Position numbers and translations under genes: made by a program. This document shows, one piece after another, positions 38,079 to 47,270 of a stretch of DNA of 64,000 bases (position 1 is its first letter; every line of letters starts with the position of its first letter). Location: the NCBI RefSeq assembly GCF_014230055.1, contig NZ_JACHVA010000022.1:1-64000 (forward strand), given 5' to 3'. A model generated the notes under the pieces. That model searched no databases. It saw nothing but the letters and a program-made list of their open reading frames with translations, and was not told the DNA's origin. Origin of the DNA: Puniceicoccus vermicola. GTDB lineage: Bacteria > Verrucomicrobiota > Verrucomicrobiia > Opitutales > Puniceicoccaceae.

Positions 38079-38879
38079 ATGAAAGCTGCATCCTTTTTAT
38101 TCATCGCCATCCTCCTGTCCGCGGGTCCGCTCCAATCCCAAGATTCAGCCGAGGCCGAGGGCAATTGGATGATGGACTACTACCTGGACCCGACTCCAGA
38201 AGAGCTTCCGAGCCACCTGATCCAGTTGTCCGAAGACGGCGTCCTCTCTGATCCGAAGGCCCAGGCACCGATCGTCGGTTTCACCAGTCAGGTCATGGCC
38301 AACCATCCAGACCGAGTTGGCGACTGGATGGCTCAGCTGTCGGATCTCCCCGAAGATTCCGCCGTGGCCGTCCAGACCGCTCTCTGGTTTTCCAATACCG
38401 AAGCGAGTCGGGAATATTTTGAAGAAAACGACCTGAACGAATATCTGGAGGCCCCCGCCCCCGACATTCTAGGAATGGCGATCGATAATCCCGGCACCCT
38501 CGACCTGCTCTGGGGTTACTTTTTCGCCACGGGGGAGAAGGCTCCCATTGAGTCGCTGGTCTCCTCTCTCGCGCTTGCCCAGTATGCCGGAGCTCTCAAC
38601 GCCTATCCGGAATCCGAAAAGACCGAGACAGACCGCGAAGCCGCCTATTTCGACGCCACCTTTCAGTCCGCTCTCTGGTCCTTGGAGAGCAACGCCGTCG
38701 CCCACCCGCGCGTCCTGCAATATTGCCAGGAAATACTTGCAGAAGGAGATCTGACGGAACGGGAACAACTCTGGCTCAAAGTGGTCCTCTCCAAAGCGCA
38801 AAAGCAATTGACGCCCGGTCCTCTGCCCGACGAGCCCGACGCCGAAAAAGCCGAAACTCCCGAAAAGGAAGACCTCTGA
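38079..38879 (+). CDS. Secreted hypothetical protein (266 aa)
   Basis: Signal peptide MKAASFLFIAILLSAGPLQSQ, then a helical, Glu-rich protein without recognised domain (LQTALWFSNTEASREYFEEN region), ending with an acidic low-complexity tail (DEPDAEKAETPEKEDL). It may be an outer-envelope or periplasmic protein. It follows the DUF5069 gene by 41 bp on the same strand. Confidence 0.65.
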   Translation: MKAASFLFIAILLSAGPLQSQDSAEAEGNWMMDYYLDPTPEELPSHLIQLSEDGVLSDPKAQAPIVGFTSQVMANHPDRVGDWMAQLSDLPEDSAVAVQTALWFSNTEASREYFEENDLNEYLEAPAPDILGMAIDNPGTLDLLWGYFFATGEKAPIESLVSSLALAQYAGALNAYPESEKTETDREAAYFDATFQSALWSLESNAVAHPRVLQYCQEILAEGDLTEREQLWLKVVLSKAQKQLTPGPLPDEPDAEKAETPEKEDL

Positions 38880-38924
38880 TTTCCGACCTCCGTCGATCCG
38901 ACCCTCTCCATCTGTTGAATTCCC

Positions 38925-39290
38925 ATGCCTGAATCCGAACCCGATCCGATCGAACTCCGCTGCCGCACCGAGAGCGTTCGGTCGATCCTCACCCCGATCC
39001 TCGATCTCGGGATGCTCATCCTCCTGAACCAAAGCGGCGCGTTTCGGGGACTGACCCACCTCGGACCTCCGGGAGTCCTCCTTATCCTCGGATTGGTCAT
39101 CCTCCTCTACCTTCTCGTCCCCATCCTCGGACTCTTCTGGGGGATCCGCAGCTACCGCTACTCGAATTCAGAGGATCGCAAGACCCGCATCTTCGCCATG
39201 ATTGGTCTCGCCCTCAACTCCCTCTTCATCGCCTTTGCAGTAATGGGACTGGCGAACGTCATGCGGGCGAATCTGGAAGCTGGAGGTTGA
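38925..39290 (+). CDS. Small membrane protein (121 aa)
   Basis: Three hydrophobic helices (about 22-36, 46-72 and 86-110), with GPPGVLLILGLVILLYLLVP in the middle one. No known family beyond a loose similarity to DUF4190-like membrane proteins. It follows the secreted hypothetical gene by 45 bp. Confidence 0.6.
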   Translation: MPESEPDPIELRCRTESVRSILTPILDLGMLILLNQSGAFRGLTHLGPPGVLLILGLVILLYLLVPILGLFWGIRSYRYSNSEDRKTRIFAMIGLALNSLFIAFAVMGLANVMRANLEAGG

Positions 39291-39317
39291 TTTCAGGGTT
39301 CACCATCAGATTTCCGA

Positions 39318-39806
39318 ATGATGATAGAAATCACCCAAGGAGATATTACTCAGGCCCCCACCCAGGCCATCGTCAATGCAGCCAACGAACAGCTTCTCCT
39401 CGGAAGCGGTGTAGCTGGGGCGATTCTCCGAACGGGAGGCTCGGCGATTCAAGAAGAGTGCTATCCGCTCGCTCCAATCCGCGAGGGAGAGGCTGTGGTG
39501 ACTGATGCAGGAAACTTGCGGCACGACTACGTGATTCATGCCGTGGCTCCCAATGGGACGAAGCCCGGCTGGGAAAACTTGGTATCGAACTGTGCGAGCA
39601 ACATTTTCCGAATCTGCGAGGAAAACCACATTGAATCAGTTGCGATTCCAGCCTTGGGAACCGGAGTTTTCAATCTTCCCCCTTCTCGAGTCGCCGAACT
39701 TCTCGTCGCGGCTGCTCAAAAATTTCGCGGCGAGCACCTCCAGAAGATCGTTTTCGTCCTTTTCGATGAGGAAAACTTTCTATGGTTTCACCGAGCTAAT
39801 TCTTAA
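39318..39806 (+). CDS. Macrodomain protein, probable O-acetyl-ADP-ribose deacetylase
   Basis: 162 aa stand-alone macrodomain. ITQGDITQAPTQAIVNAANE at the start, GSGVAGAILRTGG as the catalytic loop, HAVAPNGT, and IPALGTGVFNLP as the diphosphate loop are the family landmarks (MacroD/YmdB-like). It hydrolyses O-acetyl-ADP-ribose or ADP-ribosyl esters. It lacks the common GGGG run (AILRTGG). No DarT toxin gene is adjacent, so a DarTG role is unlikely. Confidence 0.88.
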   Translation: MMIEITQGDITQAPTQAIVNAANEQLLLGSGVAGAILRTGGSAIQEECYPLAPIREGEAVVTDAGNLRHDYVIHAVAPNGTKPGWENLVSNCASNIFRICEENHIESVAIPALGTGVFNLPPSRVAELLVAAAQKFRGEHLQKIVFVLFDEENFLWFHRANS

Positions 39807-39938
39807 GCCCCCAGAAAACCAAACCTCGTAAAATCCGCTCGAATCGAGAAACTCCATTATTACAGTGCAAGCAGAGCCATTCTGACGAGACTTTCAGACA
39901 CAGACGCTGTCTCATTTCCAAAACAAATCCTTCTTCCC

Positions 39939-41264
39939 ATGTCCTCTCCCAAACGTCCCAACATCATCTGGTTCATGGTCGATCAAATGCGCGGTCAGGC
40001 GACTGGCGCCAATGGCGACCCCAATGTATTCACTCCGCACCTCGACAACATGGCCGTCTGCGGAACCAACTTTCCCGGAGCGGTCTCGGGATATCCTCTC
40101 TGCTGTCCCTGTCGGGCCAGCATGCTCACCGCGCGCTACGCCCACAATCACTCGGTCAAATGCCATGAAGACCGTCTCGATCCCTCCTTCGAAACCGTGA
40201 CGGACGTGTTCAACGAAAACGAATACGAAACCATCTACCTCGGCAAATGGCATCTGGCTGGGATGAAAGAAGCGGAGGGCCGGACGGCCTTGAGCACCGT
40301 GCCCCGGGATGAGCGCGGCCGTTTCGACACTTGGCTAGGCTACGAGAACAACAACAGCCAGTGGGACTGCTACCTCCACGGGCACGACGGCGACGACGAG
40401 GTGGAACACTGCAAGCTCCCCGGCTACGAAACCGATTGTCTCACCGATATGGCGTTGGAAAGGATCGAGTCCCGCGGCGAGGATGATCCTCCATTCTTCA
40501 TGGTTGTCTCCGTGCAGCCCCCTCACTGGCCATCCCTGGCCCCAGCGGAGTATCGCCACTATCAGGCGCAACAGCTACAACTTCGTTCCAACGTTCCCAA
40601 GACTGAAGAAGCCAAGGCGCGCTTTGATCTTTCGGGCTACTACGCTCAAATCGAAAACATCGACGCCAATGTTGGGCGGATTATGGATAGCCTGCAAAAC
40701 ACAGGCCAAATCGACGACACTCACGTCCTCTTTTTCAGCGATCATGGCGACCAGATGGGCAGCCATGGACGCTTTGGAAAATGTGTTCCCTTCGAAGAAT
40801 CTGCCCGCGTCCCGTTTCTCATCGGAGGCGGCAAACCGATGCGCTACGACGGATGGCAATGCGGAAACGCGCCTTCGCTCGTCAACCATGTCGACATCGC
40901 GCCGACGAGCCTCGGTCTCTGCGGGATTGCTACACCTGACTGGATGGAGGGATTTGACTATTCTCACCGACGCACCGGAAACAATCTGCAGGAGCGGCTC
41001 GGCAGCGAACCCGACAGCGCCTATCTGCAACTCATCGGCCAACGGGAGTCCGGCTATCCTTGGCGTTGCGTCGTCACCCGCGATGGCTGGAAATATGCCT
41101 GTGTGGAGGGTGGAGAATGGCTCCTCATCAATCTCAAAGACGATCCCTACGAGCAGAACAATCTCGCCTTCAACCCTGCCTACCAAGGCAAGCGCGAAGA
41201 GATGAAATCCCTCTTGAGGGACTGGATCGAGAAAACCGGCGATTCCTTCCCCGTCCCTCAATAA
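39939..41264 (+). CDS. Sulfatase (Cys-type), second copy
   Basis: 441 aa. RPNIIWFMVDQMRGQ with metal-binding Asp residues; formylglycine signature CCPCRASML (CxPxR form, unusual in having extra cysteines); GKWHLAGMK; FFSDHGDQMGSHGRFGK. It differs from the 14.3-kb sulfatase in length and in signature surroundings, so the two are not recent duplicates. No signal peptide. Substrate unknown; both may act on sulfated polysaccharide fragments. Confidence 0.88.
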   Translation: MSSPKRPNIIWFMVDQMRGQATGANGDPNVFTPHLDNMAVCGTNFPGAVSGYPLCCPCRASMLTARYAHNHSVKCHEDRLDPSFETVTDVFNENEYETIYLGKWHLAGMKEAEGRTALSTVPRDERGRFDTWLGYENNNSQWDCYLHGHDGDDEVEHCKLPGYETDCLTDMALERIESRGEDDPPFFMVVSVQPPHWPSLAPAEYRHYQAQQLQLRSNVPKTEEAKARFDLSGYYAQIENIDANVGRIMDSLQNTGQIDDTHVLFFSDHGDQMGSHGRFGKCVPFEESARVPFLIGGGKPMRYDGWQCGNAPSLVNHVDIAPTSLGLCGIATPDWMEGFDYSHRRTGNNLQERLGSEPDSAYLQLIGQRESGYPWRCVVTRDGWKYACVEGGEWLLINLKDDPYEQNNLAFNPAYQGKREEMKSLLRDWIEKTGDSFPVPQ

Positions 41265-41282
41265 CAGGTCTCAACAGCCTTC

Positions 41283-41981
41283 ATGAAGAGACTTCTCCTC
41301 CTCGTTCTAGTCGGTTGTTTGTCCGCGTGCCTTTTCTACCACTATGGACGGGGCCTCTGGTATCCCTACTTCTTAAAAATCCGCGGAGAGCGGACCGTCG
41401 AAGAGGTCGTTCATGAAATCCGCCAAAGACCCGGGATCGATTTCTCGGCGGAAAGGTATGAGCGACTCGTATTGCTCGGACTCAAAGAGGAACGAAAACT
41501 CGAAGTCTGGGGCCTCAAACCATCCGAGGATCCTGAACTCGTCGCCGTCTTTCCTTTCACTGGATTCAGCGGCGACCTCGGTCCCAAACTAAACGAGGGT
41601 GACGGGCAAATCCCCGAAGGGATCTATTCGATTGAATTTCTGCATCCGAACAGCAGCTATCACCTTTCGCTCAAGCTCAACTATCCCAATTCCTGGGACC
41701 AGCAAAAGGCCCGCGAAGACGGCCGCACCCGTCCAGGGTCCGACATTTTCATCCACGGCAAATCCGTAACGATCGGATGCATCCCCATCGGAGACGAAGG
41801 AATCGAAGAGCTCTTTCTCATGGTTGCCGAGACCGGCAAAGAAAACGTAGAAGTCATTCTTGCTCCCTATGACTTCCGCCTTCGGGAGGAGGTTCCCGCA
41901 ATCGAAGAAATCGACTGGGAAAACGAGCTCTACCAGTCGATAAAACTCCGTCTGGAGGAGCTCGGGGTTCAGTTCACCTGA
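41283..41981 (+). CDS. L,D-transpeptidase-like (YkuD/YafK) lipoprotein
   Basis: 232 aa. The N-terminal membrane segment contains Cys in LVGCLSAC, compatible with a lipobox. The catalytic region reads FIHGKSVTIGCIPIGDEG, the HxnSxGC pattern of YkuD/L,D-transpeptidases, preceded by GDGQIPEGIYSIEF. Such enzymes cross-link or trim peptidoglycan, or anchor lipoproteins. It follows the sulfatase by 18 bp on the same strand but is unrelated in function. Confidence 0.85.
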   Translation: MKRLLLLVLVGCLSACLFYHYGRGLWYPYFLKIRGERTVEEVVHEIRQRPGIDFSAERYERLVLLGLKEERKLEVWGLKPSEDPELVAVFPFTGFSGDLGPKLNEGDGQIPEGIYSIEFLHPNSSYHLSLKLNYPNSWDQQKAREDGRTRPGSDIFIHGKSVTIGCIPIGDEGIEELFLMVAETGKENVEVILAPYDFRLREEVPAIEEIDWENELYQSIKLRLEELGVQFT

Positions 41982-42114
41982 GCCAGTCCGAACTTCCTAG
42001 CCGGAATCCGGCTCATCAGGATAGCTGTCCCAGATTTTCTCGACTGGAGTAGGAACTTCGATCCTCTCCACGACAGAGCTTTCCCCATGCGCATGACTCT
42101 AGCCGGTGGGTGAA

Positions 42115-42378
42115 GTTCCAATCACTGGGACCGGCTGCTTAAGCTGCCGACGCTGCCCCTCAGCCACTGCCTCTCCGCCCAACCAACCCTTTACGCCAAT
42201 GGCCCAACTCCACCGAGGCGATTCAGCGACCCTTACGCCAAGACAGCCCCAAAAAGATCCGCACCGAACTTCCGGTGAGAATCTCTGCCTTCACTCGCTC
42301 TGGGCCACCGCCCCTCGATCCCGCACAACTGAAGATCGGCAGCTTAAGCAGCCGGTCCTTGGGAAGATTGGTTGGAAC
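42115..42378. repeat. 264-bp element with terminal inverted repeats
   Basis: The left end holds GGGACCGGCTGCTTAAGCTG (42127-42146). The right end carries the reverse complement of this 20-mer core (42338-42357), and GTTCCAA at 42115 matches TTGGAAC at 42372-42378. Arm length is about 36-45 bp with gaps. The centre has no gene that I can support. Size and layout resemble a MITE. It fills most of the 449-bp gap. Confidence 0.55.
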
Positions 42379-42430
42379 CGAACGTTTCCGGCTCTGGGGA
42401 AAAAGGACAACTCTGCCCTCTCAACGACGC

Positions 42431-43483
42431 CTACTCTTCTGCAGCCACCGCAGCACTCACGGCCTCGCCAATTTGGTCCGAGGAATCGCCCTCGGACACA
42501 CCTTGAAGAAATGACAAGTATGGATCGATAAACCGATCAAAGGCTTCGATGTGGGGAAGGTGGCCAATGCCTTCGAGCTCCACCAAATAAGAGTCAGGAA
42601 TGGCCGCTGCGGTCTTTTTGCCGAGCTCGGGATAATTGCCGAGTGTGGCGCGTGCTTCATCGGAAACCAAATTCTTCCCCAGCGCGGTCCTGTCGCGCTG
42701 GCCAATGATGAGCAGGGTCGGCATCGACAGATCTCCAAACTCATAGACCACGGGCTGGGTGAACACCATATCGCCGGTCAAAGCTTGGTCCCAAGCCATT
42801 CGCGGATACTCCGGGCTCTCGATAAAAGTGGCGAGGAGCTCCACCCAGGGGTCATATTCTTCCTTCCAGTTTCCATCGTAGTAGGACTCCAGTTGATAGG
42901 CGCGAATTTTCTCCGCCGTCTTGGCCAACTCTCCTTCATATCGCTGGTCGATCGTGATGTAGGGAACGCCCTGGGCCGCCCAATCCTCAAGACCGATCGG
43001 ATTGAGCAAGGTCAGCGATTCGACCTGATCTGGAAACATGAGCGAGAACCGCGTCGCCACCATGCCTCCCATGGAGTGTCCCAGAACCTGAACCTCCTCG
43101 ACGCCCACCGATTCCAGAAGCTCCCGAGTGTTGTGGGCCAGCTGCTCAAAGGTGAATTGGTAATGTTCCGGTTTTGATGACTTCCCAAAGCCGATCTGAT
43201 CCGGGATCACCACCCGAAAACCTGCATCCACGAGAGCGTCGGCTGTGTCTTCAAAATAGGCTCCGGAAAAATTCTTCCCGTGGAGAAGAAGAACTGTCCC
43301 TTTCGGATCCGATTCAGCCGGGCTGACGTCCATATAGACCATTTCGAGGGTCTGCCCCTGACTCTCGAATTCAAAGACCTCCTCCTCAAAAGGATACTCA
43401 ATCGACTCCAGTCGAATACCCGCCTCGTCCCCGAGAAGAGCAACACTGGCCGCAATGAAACTGAATGGTATCAAAAAGCGCAT
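42431..43483 (-). CDS. Secreted alpha/beta hydrolase
   Basis: 350 aa with signal peptide (MRFLIPFSFIAASVALLGDEA). GKNFSGAYFEDTADALVDAG, nucleophile elbow LGHSMGGMVATR, late acid in LIIGQRDRTALG and catalytic His in GIGHLPHIEAFD. The architecture is that of haloalkane-dehalogenase-like and esterase-like hydrolases; substrate unknown. ATG at 43483 gives a clean signal peptide. Confidence 0.82.
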   Translation of the reverse strand: MRFLIPFSFIAASVALLGDEAGIRLESIEYPFEEEVFEFESQGQTLEMVYMDVSPAESDPKGTVLLLHGKNFSGAYFEDTADALVDAGFRVVIPDQIGFGKSSKPEHYQFTFEQLAHNTRELLESVGVEEVQVLGHSMGGMVATRFSLMFPDQVESLTLLNPIGLEDWAAQGVPYITIDQRYEGELAKTAEKIRAYQLESYYDGNWKEEYDPWVELLATFIESPEYPRMAWDQALTGDMVFTQPVVYEFGDLSMPTLLIIGQRDRTALGKNLVSDEARATLGNYPELGKKTAAAIPDSYLVELEGIGHLPHIEAFDRFIDPYLSFLQGVSEGDSSDQIGEAVSAAVAAEE

Positions 43484-43597
43484 TCCCGAACGATGTGGAA
43501 GGGAGGCCAATGATTCAAGCAGCAGAGGCGATTCGCAAAAAGTTTAGAGGTTCATGGAGAGAGCTTTTCGGGTAAAAACGGACTTGGTTTGCGGAGA

Positions 43598-44331
43598 GGC
43601 AGCGAGAAGGGCGCAGCTGAAGCTACGTCCCTACTCCCGTACCACAGGCTGCCAGCCTGTGCCGCGAATCGAGAGCTGGTCTGGTCCTGCGAAGCTGCCG
43701 AGCGAAGCATGGAAGCTCTCGCTACTTGGGTCTCCCCTTGTCGCATAATTTCATTCGACGACTAAAAGCCGCCTAACAGAACGACCTGGAGAACTACTTC
43801 CACTCGAATACGAACTTGGCCAGCTGAGGGGCAGCGAGATGGGCGCAGCTGAAGCTACGGCCCTACTCCCGTACCACAGGCTGCCAGCCTGTGCCGCAAA
43901 TCGAGAGCTGGTCTGGTCCTGCGAAGCTGCCGAGCGAAGCATGGAAGCTCTCGCTACTTGGGTCTCCCCTTGTCGCATAATTCTAGACGGCGACTAAAAG
44001 CCCCCCTAACAGAACGATCTGGAGAACTACTTCCACTCGAATACGAACTTGGCCAGCTGAGGGGCAGCGAGATGGGCGCAGCTGAAGCTACGGCCCTACT
44101 CCCGTACCACAGGCTGCCAGCCTGTGCCGCGAATCGAGAGCTGGACTGGCCCTACGAAGCTGCCGAGCGAGCATGGAAGCTCTCGTTACTTTCGTGTCCC
44201 GCTCAGGAGCGCGGTGCTTTCGCCCGCGTCTTCCCCTCCGTAAATCCCTGCCAAACAGTCCAAAACCGAATACCATCCACCCATCAAAAAAATAGACTCC
44301 ATCCAACTCGCGGGCGAAAGCACCGCGCTCC
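43598..44331. repeat. Three direct repeats of about 232 bp plus long inverted repeat
   Basis: Copies begin near 43601, 43833 and 44066. Each contains ACCACAGGCTGCCAGCCTGT and GAGAGCTGG...CTCTCG. Copies 1 and 2 also end with CTTGTCGCATAATT; the third lacks it. A long inverted repeat GGAGCGCGGTGCTTTCGCCC...AAGCACCGCGCTCC (44206-44331) follows directly. No supported gene lies in the 870 bp. Confidence 0.85.
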
Positions 44332-44353
44332 CGCTTGAACCCCGAAACGTTCT

Positions 44354-44686
44354 TCAAACCACTTCCGACTCGACCAGCCTCAGCAAGCCCGGGAACCTCT
44401 CTTCAAATTCCTCCCGGCGAAGGGAGGAAAGGCATTTGGTTCCCTCGACGCGGGTACGGATTAAGCCGGCATCCCGGAGGGCTTCGAAATGATGGGACAC
44501 CGTTCCCTTGCTCAACTGCAGGGGGATCTCATTGCAGCTGATTTCTCCCTTCTCCGATTCGATTACGGCTCGAAGGATCGTCACCCGAGCAGGGTCCGAG
44601 AGCGCCTGCAGTGCTGCATTCAGCGTTACTTGCGAGAGTTCGGGATGAGTGTATTCCTTGGCGGCCATGGAACCAATGGATACCAT
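44354..44686 (-). CDS. ArsR-type winged-helix regulator
   Basis: 110 aa. LQALSDPARVTILRAVIES, IPLQLSKGTVSHHFEALRDA and LIRTRVEGTKC are the recognition helix and wing of the ArsR family. No Cys pair for metal sensing is seen. ATG at 44686 (or 44668). Divergent from an old-yellow-enzyme gene, whose upstream region holds a palindrome, so it probably represses that gene. Confidence 0.85.
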   Translation of the reverse strand: MVSIGSMAAKEYTHPELSQVTLNAALQALSDPARVTILRAVIESEKGEISCNEIPLQLSKGTVSHHFEALRDAGLIRTRVEGTKCLSSLRREEFEERFPGLLRLVESEVV

Positions 44687-44736
44687 TGTTCGATAAAAAT
44701 CAAACTTCTGATTTGACCCAATACCTGCATTTCTTA

Positions 44737-44756
44737 TGTTCGAAAACCATCGAACA
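44737..44756. promoter_or_regulatory. Candidate operator between ArsR-type regulator and OYE gene
   Basis: Palindrome TGTTCGAaaaccaTCGAACA ends immediately before the ATG of the flavin oxidoreductase; another half-site TTGTTCGAT lies at 44693-44701 near the regulator start. Half-sites with the same core on both sides suggest repressor binding that would block both genes. Confidence 0.55.
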
Positions 44757-45827
44757 ATGAAAACAGCCACGAAATCTCCTCTCTTCCAGCCTCTCACCGT
44801 GGGGGCTTGGAACCTTCCAAACCGCCTGATCATGGCTCCTCTCACTCGCTGCCGGACGGGCGAAGACCGCGTCCCCAACGAGATGATGGTCGAATACTAC
44901 CGTCAACGAGCAACCGCGGGACTGATTCTGACCGAAGCCACCTCGGTGGAACCGATGGGAGTCGGCTATGCCAACACGCCGGGGATATGGAACGACAAAC
45001 AAGTCAAGGGCTGGAAAAAAGTCACCGAGGCGGTCCATGCCGAGGGCGGACGGATCGTTCTCCAGCTCTGGCACGTCGGGCGCATTTCCGATCCGATATT
45101 TCTGGATGGAAAACTGCCAGTGGCTCCCAGCGCCATCAAGCCAGACGGACACGTCAGGCACCTTCGACCCATGAAAGCCTATGAAACGCCCCGCGCTCTG
45201 GAGACCGAGGAGATCGCCGGAATCGTCGAAGCCTACCGTCGTGGAGCCGCCAATGCAAAGAAAGCCGGCTTTGACGGAGTGGAGCTCCATGGCGCCAATG
45301 GCTACCTGCTCGACCAATTTCTTCAGGATTCTACCAATCACCGAACTGATAATTACGGAGGTCCACTGGAAAACCGGGCGCGCTTGATGTTCGAAGCCGT
45401 CGATGCCGCCGTCGATGTCTGGGGTGCCGACCGGGTGGGTCTCCACCTATCCGCCAAGGCCGACGCGCATGACATGGGCGATTCCGACTTGGAGGCCTCC
45501 TTTACCTACGTCGCCCGTGAGGCGGGCAAGCGTGGACTCGCGTTCCTCTTCACTCGCGAATCTCAGGAGGAACCGCGTCTAAGCCCCAAGATGAAGAAAG
45601 AATTTGGCGGGATCATGATCGCCAACCAGCAACTGGATCAGAAAACAGCGGAAACGCTGATCGAAAACGGCGACGCCGACGCTGTTTCCTGGGGCCAACT
45701 CTTCATCGCCAATCCGGATCTGGTCCATCGCATGGAGATCGGGGCTCCCTTGAACGAGCCACAATCCGACTCCTTCTATGGGGGAAGCGAAGAGGGCTAT
45801 ATCGACTATCCTTTCTACGAAGGATAA
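44757..45827 (+). CDS. Old-yellow-enzyme family NADH:flavin oxidoreductase
   Basis: 356 aa FMN TIM barrel. PLTVGAWNLPNRLIMAPLTR at the start, LQLWHVGRIS, active-site pair in GVELHGANGYLLDQFLQD, NHRTDNYGG, and WGQLFIANPDL near the end. These enzymes reduce electrophilic alkenes or nitro compounds. The pairing with a divergent repressor resembles nemRA-type electrophile responses, but here with an ArsR-type protein. The leader between palindrome and ATG is absent, so no Shine-Dalgarno is visible. Confidence 0.9.
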   Translation: MKTATKSPLFQPLTVGAWNLPNRLIMAPLTRCRTGEDRVPNEMMVEYYRQRATAGLILTEATSVEPMGVGYANTPGIWNDKQVKGWKKVTEAVHAEGGRIVLQLWHVGRISDPIFLDGKLPVAPSAIKPDGHVRHLRPMKAYETPRALETEEIAGIVEAYRRGAANAKKAGFDGVELHGANGYLLDQFLQDSTNHRTDNYGGPLENRARLMFEAVDAAVDVWGADRVGLHLSAKADAHDMGDSDLEASFTYVAREAGKRGLAFLFTRESQEEPRLSPKMKKEFGGIMIANQQLDQKTAETLIENGDADAVSWGQLFIANPDLVHRMEIGAPLNEPQSDSFYGGSEEGYIDYPFYEG

Positions 45828-45859
45828 TCGAAAGCGATCCGGAAACGGTTGGGACAAGC

Positions 45860-46440
45860 TCGAGAAACGACTCTCGTCGTTCCTCTCCCAAAAAGATTGG
45901 AACGGAATGGCGAGAGCCATTTCGGCTTCTAGCCGGAAACATCAAACCTCCCACAAGATTCTCTAGAAACGACTCTCGTCGTTCCTCTCCCAAAAGATTG
46001 GAGCGGAATGGCGAGAGCCATTTCGGCTTCTGGCCGGAAACTTCAAGCCTCTCACAAGATTCTTTAGAAACGACTCTCGTCGTTCCTCTCCAAAAGAATT
46101 GGAGCGGAATGGCGAAAGCCATTTCGACTTCCGACCGGAAAACTTCAAACCTCTCCCAAGCTTCTTTAGAAACGACTCTCGTCGTTCCTCTCCCAAAAGA
46201 TTGGAACGGAATGGCGAAAGCCATTTCGACTTCTGACCGGAAACTTCAAACCTCTCACAAGATTCTCTAGAAACGACTCTCGTCGTTCCTCTCCCAAAAG
46301 ATTGGAACGGAATGGCGAAAGCCATTTCGGCTTCTAGCCGGAAAAATCAAACCTCCCACAAGATTCTCTAGAAACGACTCTCGTCGTTCCTCTCCCAAAA
46401 GATTGGAGCGGAATGGCGAGAGCCATTTCGACTGCCGCCC
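45860..46440. repeat. Tandem array of six units of 101-102 bp with two hairpins each
   Basis: Units start near 45864, 45966, 46067, 46169, 46270 and 46371. Each holds GAAACGACTCTCGTCGTTCC and, about 30 bp later, GGAATGGCGAGAGCCATTTC. The period is strikingly even. The loop of the second hairpin alternates between GAGA and GAAA; the stems are kept. The 621-bp gap between the OYE and HXXEE genes is nearly all array. Confidence 0.92.
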
Positions 46441-46448
46441 TACATCTC

Positions 46449-47108
46449 TCAATCCGCGCTCTCTAACGGCTGGCGATCATCGCCCTCACGGCGCACCGCG
46501 GGAACCATGCACCGCCTCGGAAACCCATACGGCGACTCTCGATTCTTCATCCAATCGATGAGTTTGAGAATGCCCACGTAGTTGAGAACGAAACCGAGCG
46601 GAATGCCGATTCCCCAATCAACCCAAGTCGCCGCCCCGGTGCTCACGATTTCCACAAAGAACCAAATGACAATCGGGAGAAACAAGACAAAGGCGGTCAG
46701 CATCCCCGGATTATAGAAAGTCTTGCCCTTCCGGTTAAAAACGATCGTGTGCGCGAACACATTTCCCACCGACACGAGGATCGTAGCGATGCCGAGCCAA
46801 AGAGCCGCTTCTGCAAAGACCGCGGCCAGAAAATAGGTCATCCAGCCCATCCCGACATTCACCGCGAGGGAGGTTTGGGCGTTTAGAGGATAACGCTCAG
46901 GTCGATCGCTCCCGAACAAGGTGGTATTGATCAAACCCGGGAAATAGCCGGGGAACCGATACTCCTCAAACTGATGGAAAAACAACGAAACCAGGCTGAT
47001 CCAGAGAATCAAGGGCAGCCCTGTATACTCGGCTCCCCAAACGAATCCAAGCAACCCGAGACCCAGAAAGGGTCCGAGATCGAACCAATGATTTCGCAAG
47101 AACTTCAT
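46449..47108 (-). CDS. HXXEE-domain membrane protein
   Basis: 219 aa with about six membrane helices and the motif HQFEEYRFPGYFPG (HxxEE) that names the family; a second conserved region is HTIVFNRKGKTFYNPGM. Function unknown. ATG at 47108 is chosen; the upstream extension is charged and lies in the divergent gene start region. Confidence 0.8.
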   Translation of the reverse strand: MKFLRNHWFDLGPFLGLGLLGFVWGAEYTGLPLILWISLVSLFFHQFEEYRFPGYFPGLINTTLFGSDRPERYPLNAQTSLAVNVGMGWMTYFLAAVFAEAALWLGIATILVSVGNVFAHTIVFNRKGKTFYNPGMLTAFVLFLPIVIWFFVEIVSTGAATWVDWGIGIPLGFVLNYVGILKLIDWMKNRESPYGFPRRCMVPAVRREGDDRQPLESAD

Positions 47109-47270
47109 ACCACCGAGAATTTCGCTCCGATCGAAGCGAAATTTTCCGACTTCGGCAACCCTGCGAATAGGAAACCGCGTCCCCAGAAATTCCACGCACA
47201 TTTTTCGGCGCAACGTTTTCAAAAATTCTGCTAGGATCCCCCGATCACTGCAGACTGATCCATCCACTCC

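Noticed and set aside
39318-39806. DarG-type antitoxin
   Set aside because: Single macrodomain only and no DarT gene beside it.
42106-42531. 141-aa frame on the + strand
   Set aside because: Covers the MITE-like element and the antisense 3' end of the hydrolase; no domain.
45860-46440. CRISPR array
   Set aside because: The units are about 101 bp and are conserved along their whole length; there are no unique spacers and no cas genes.
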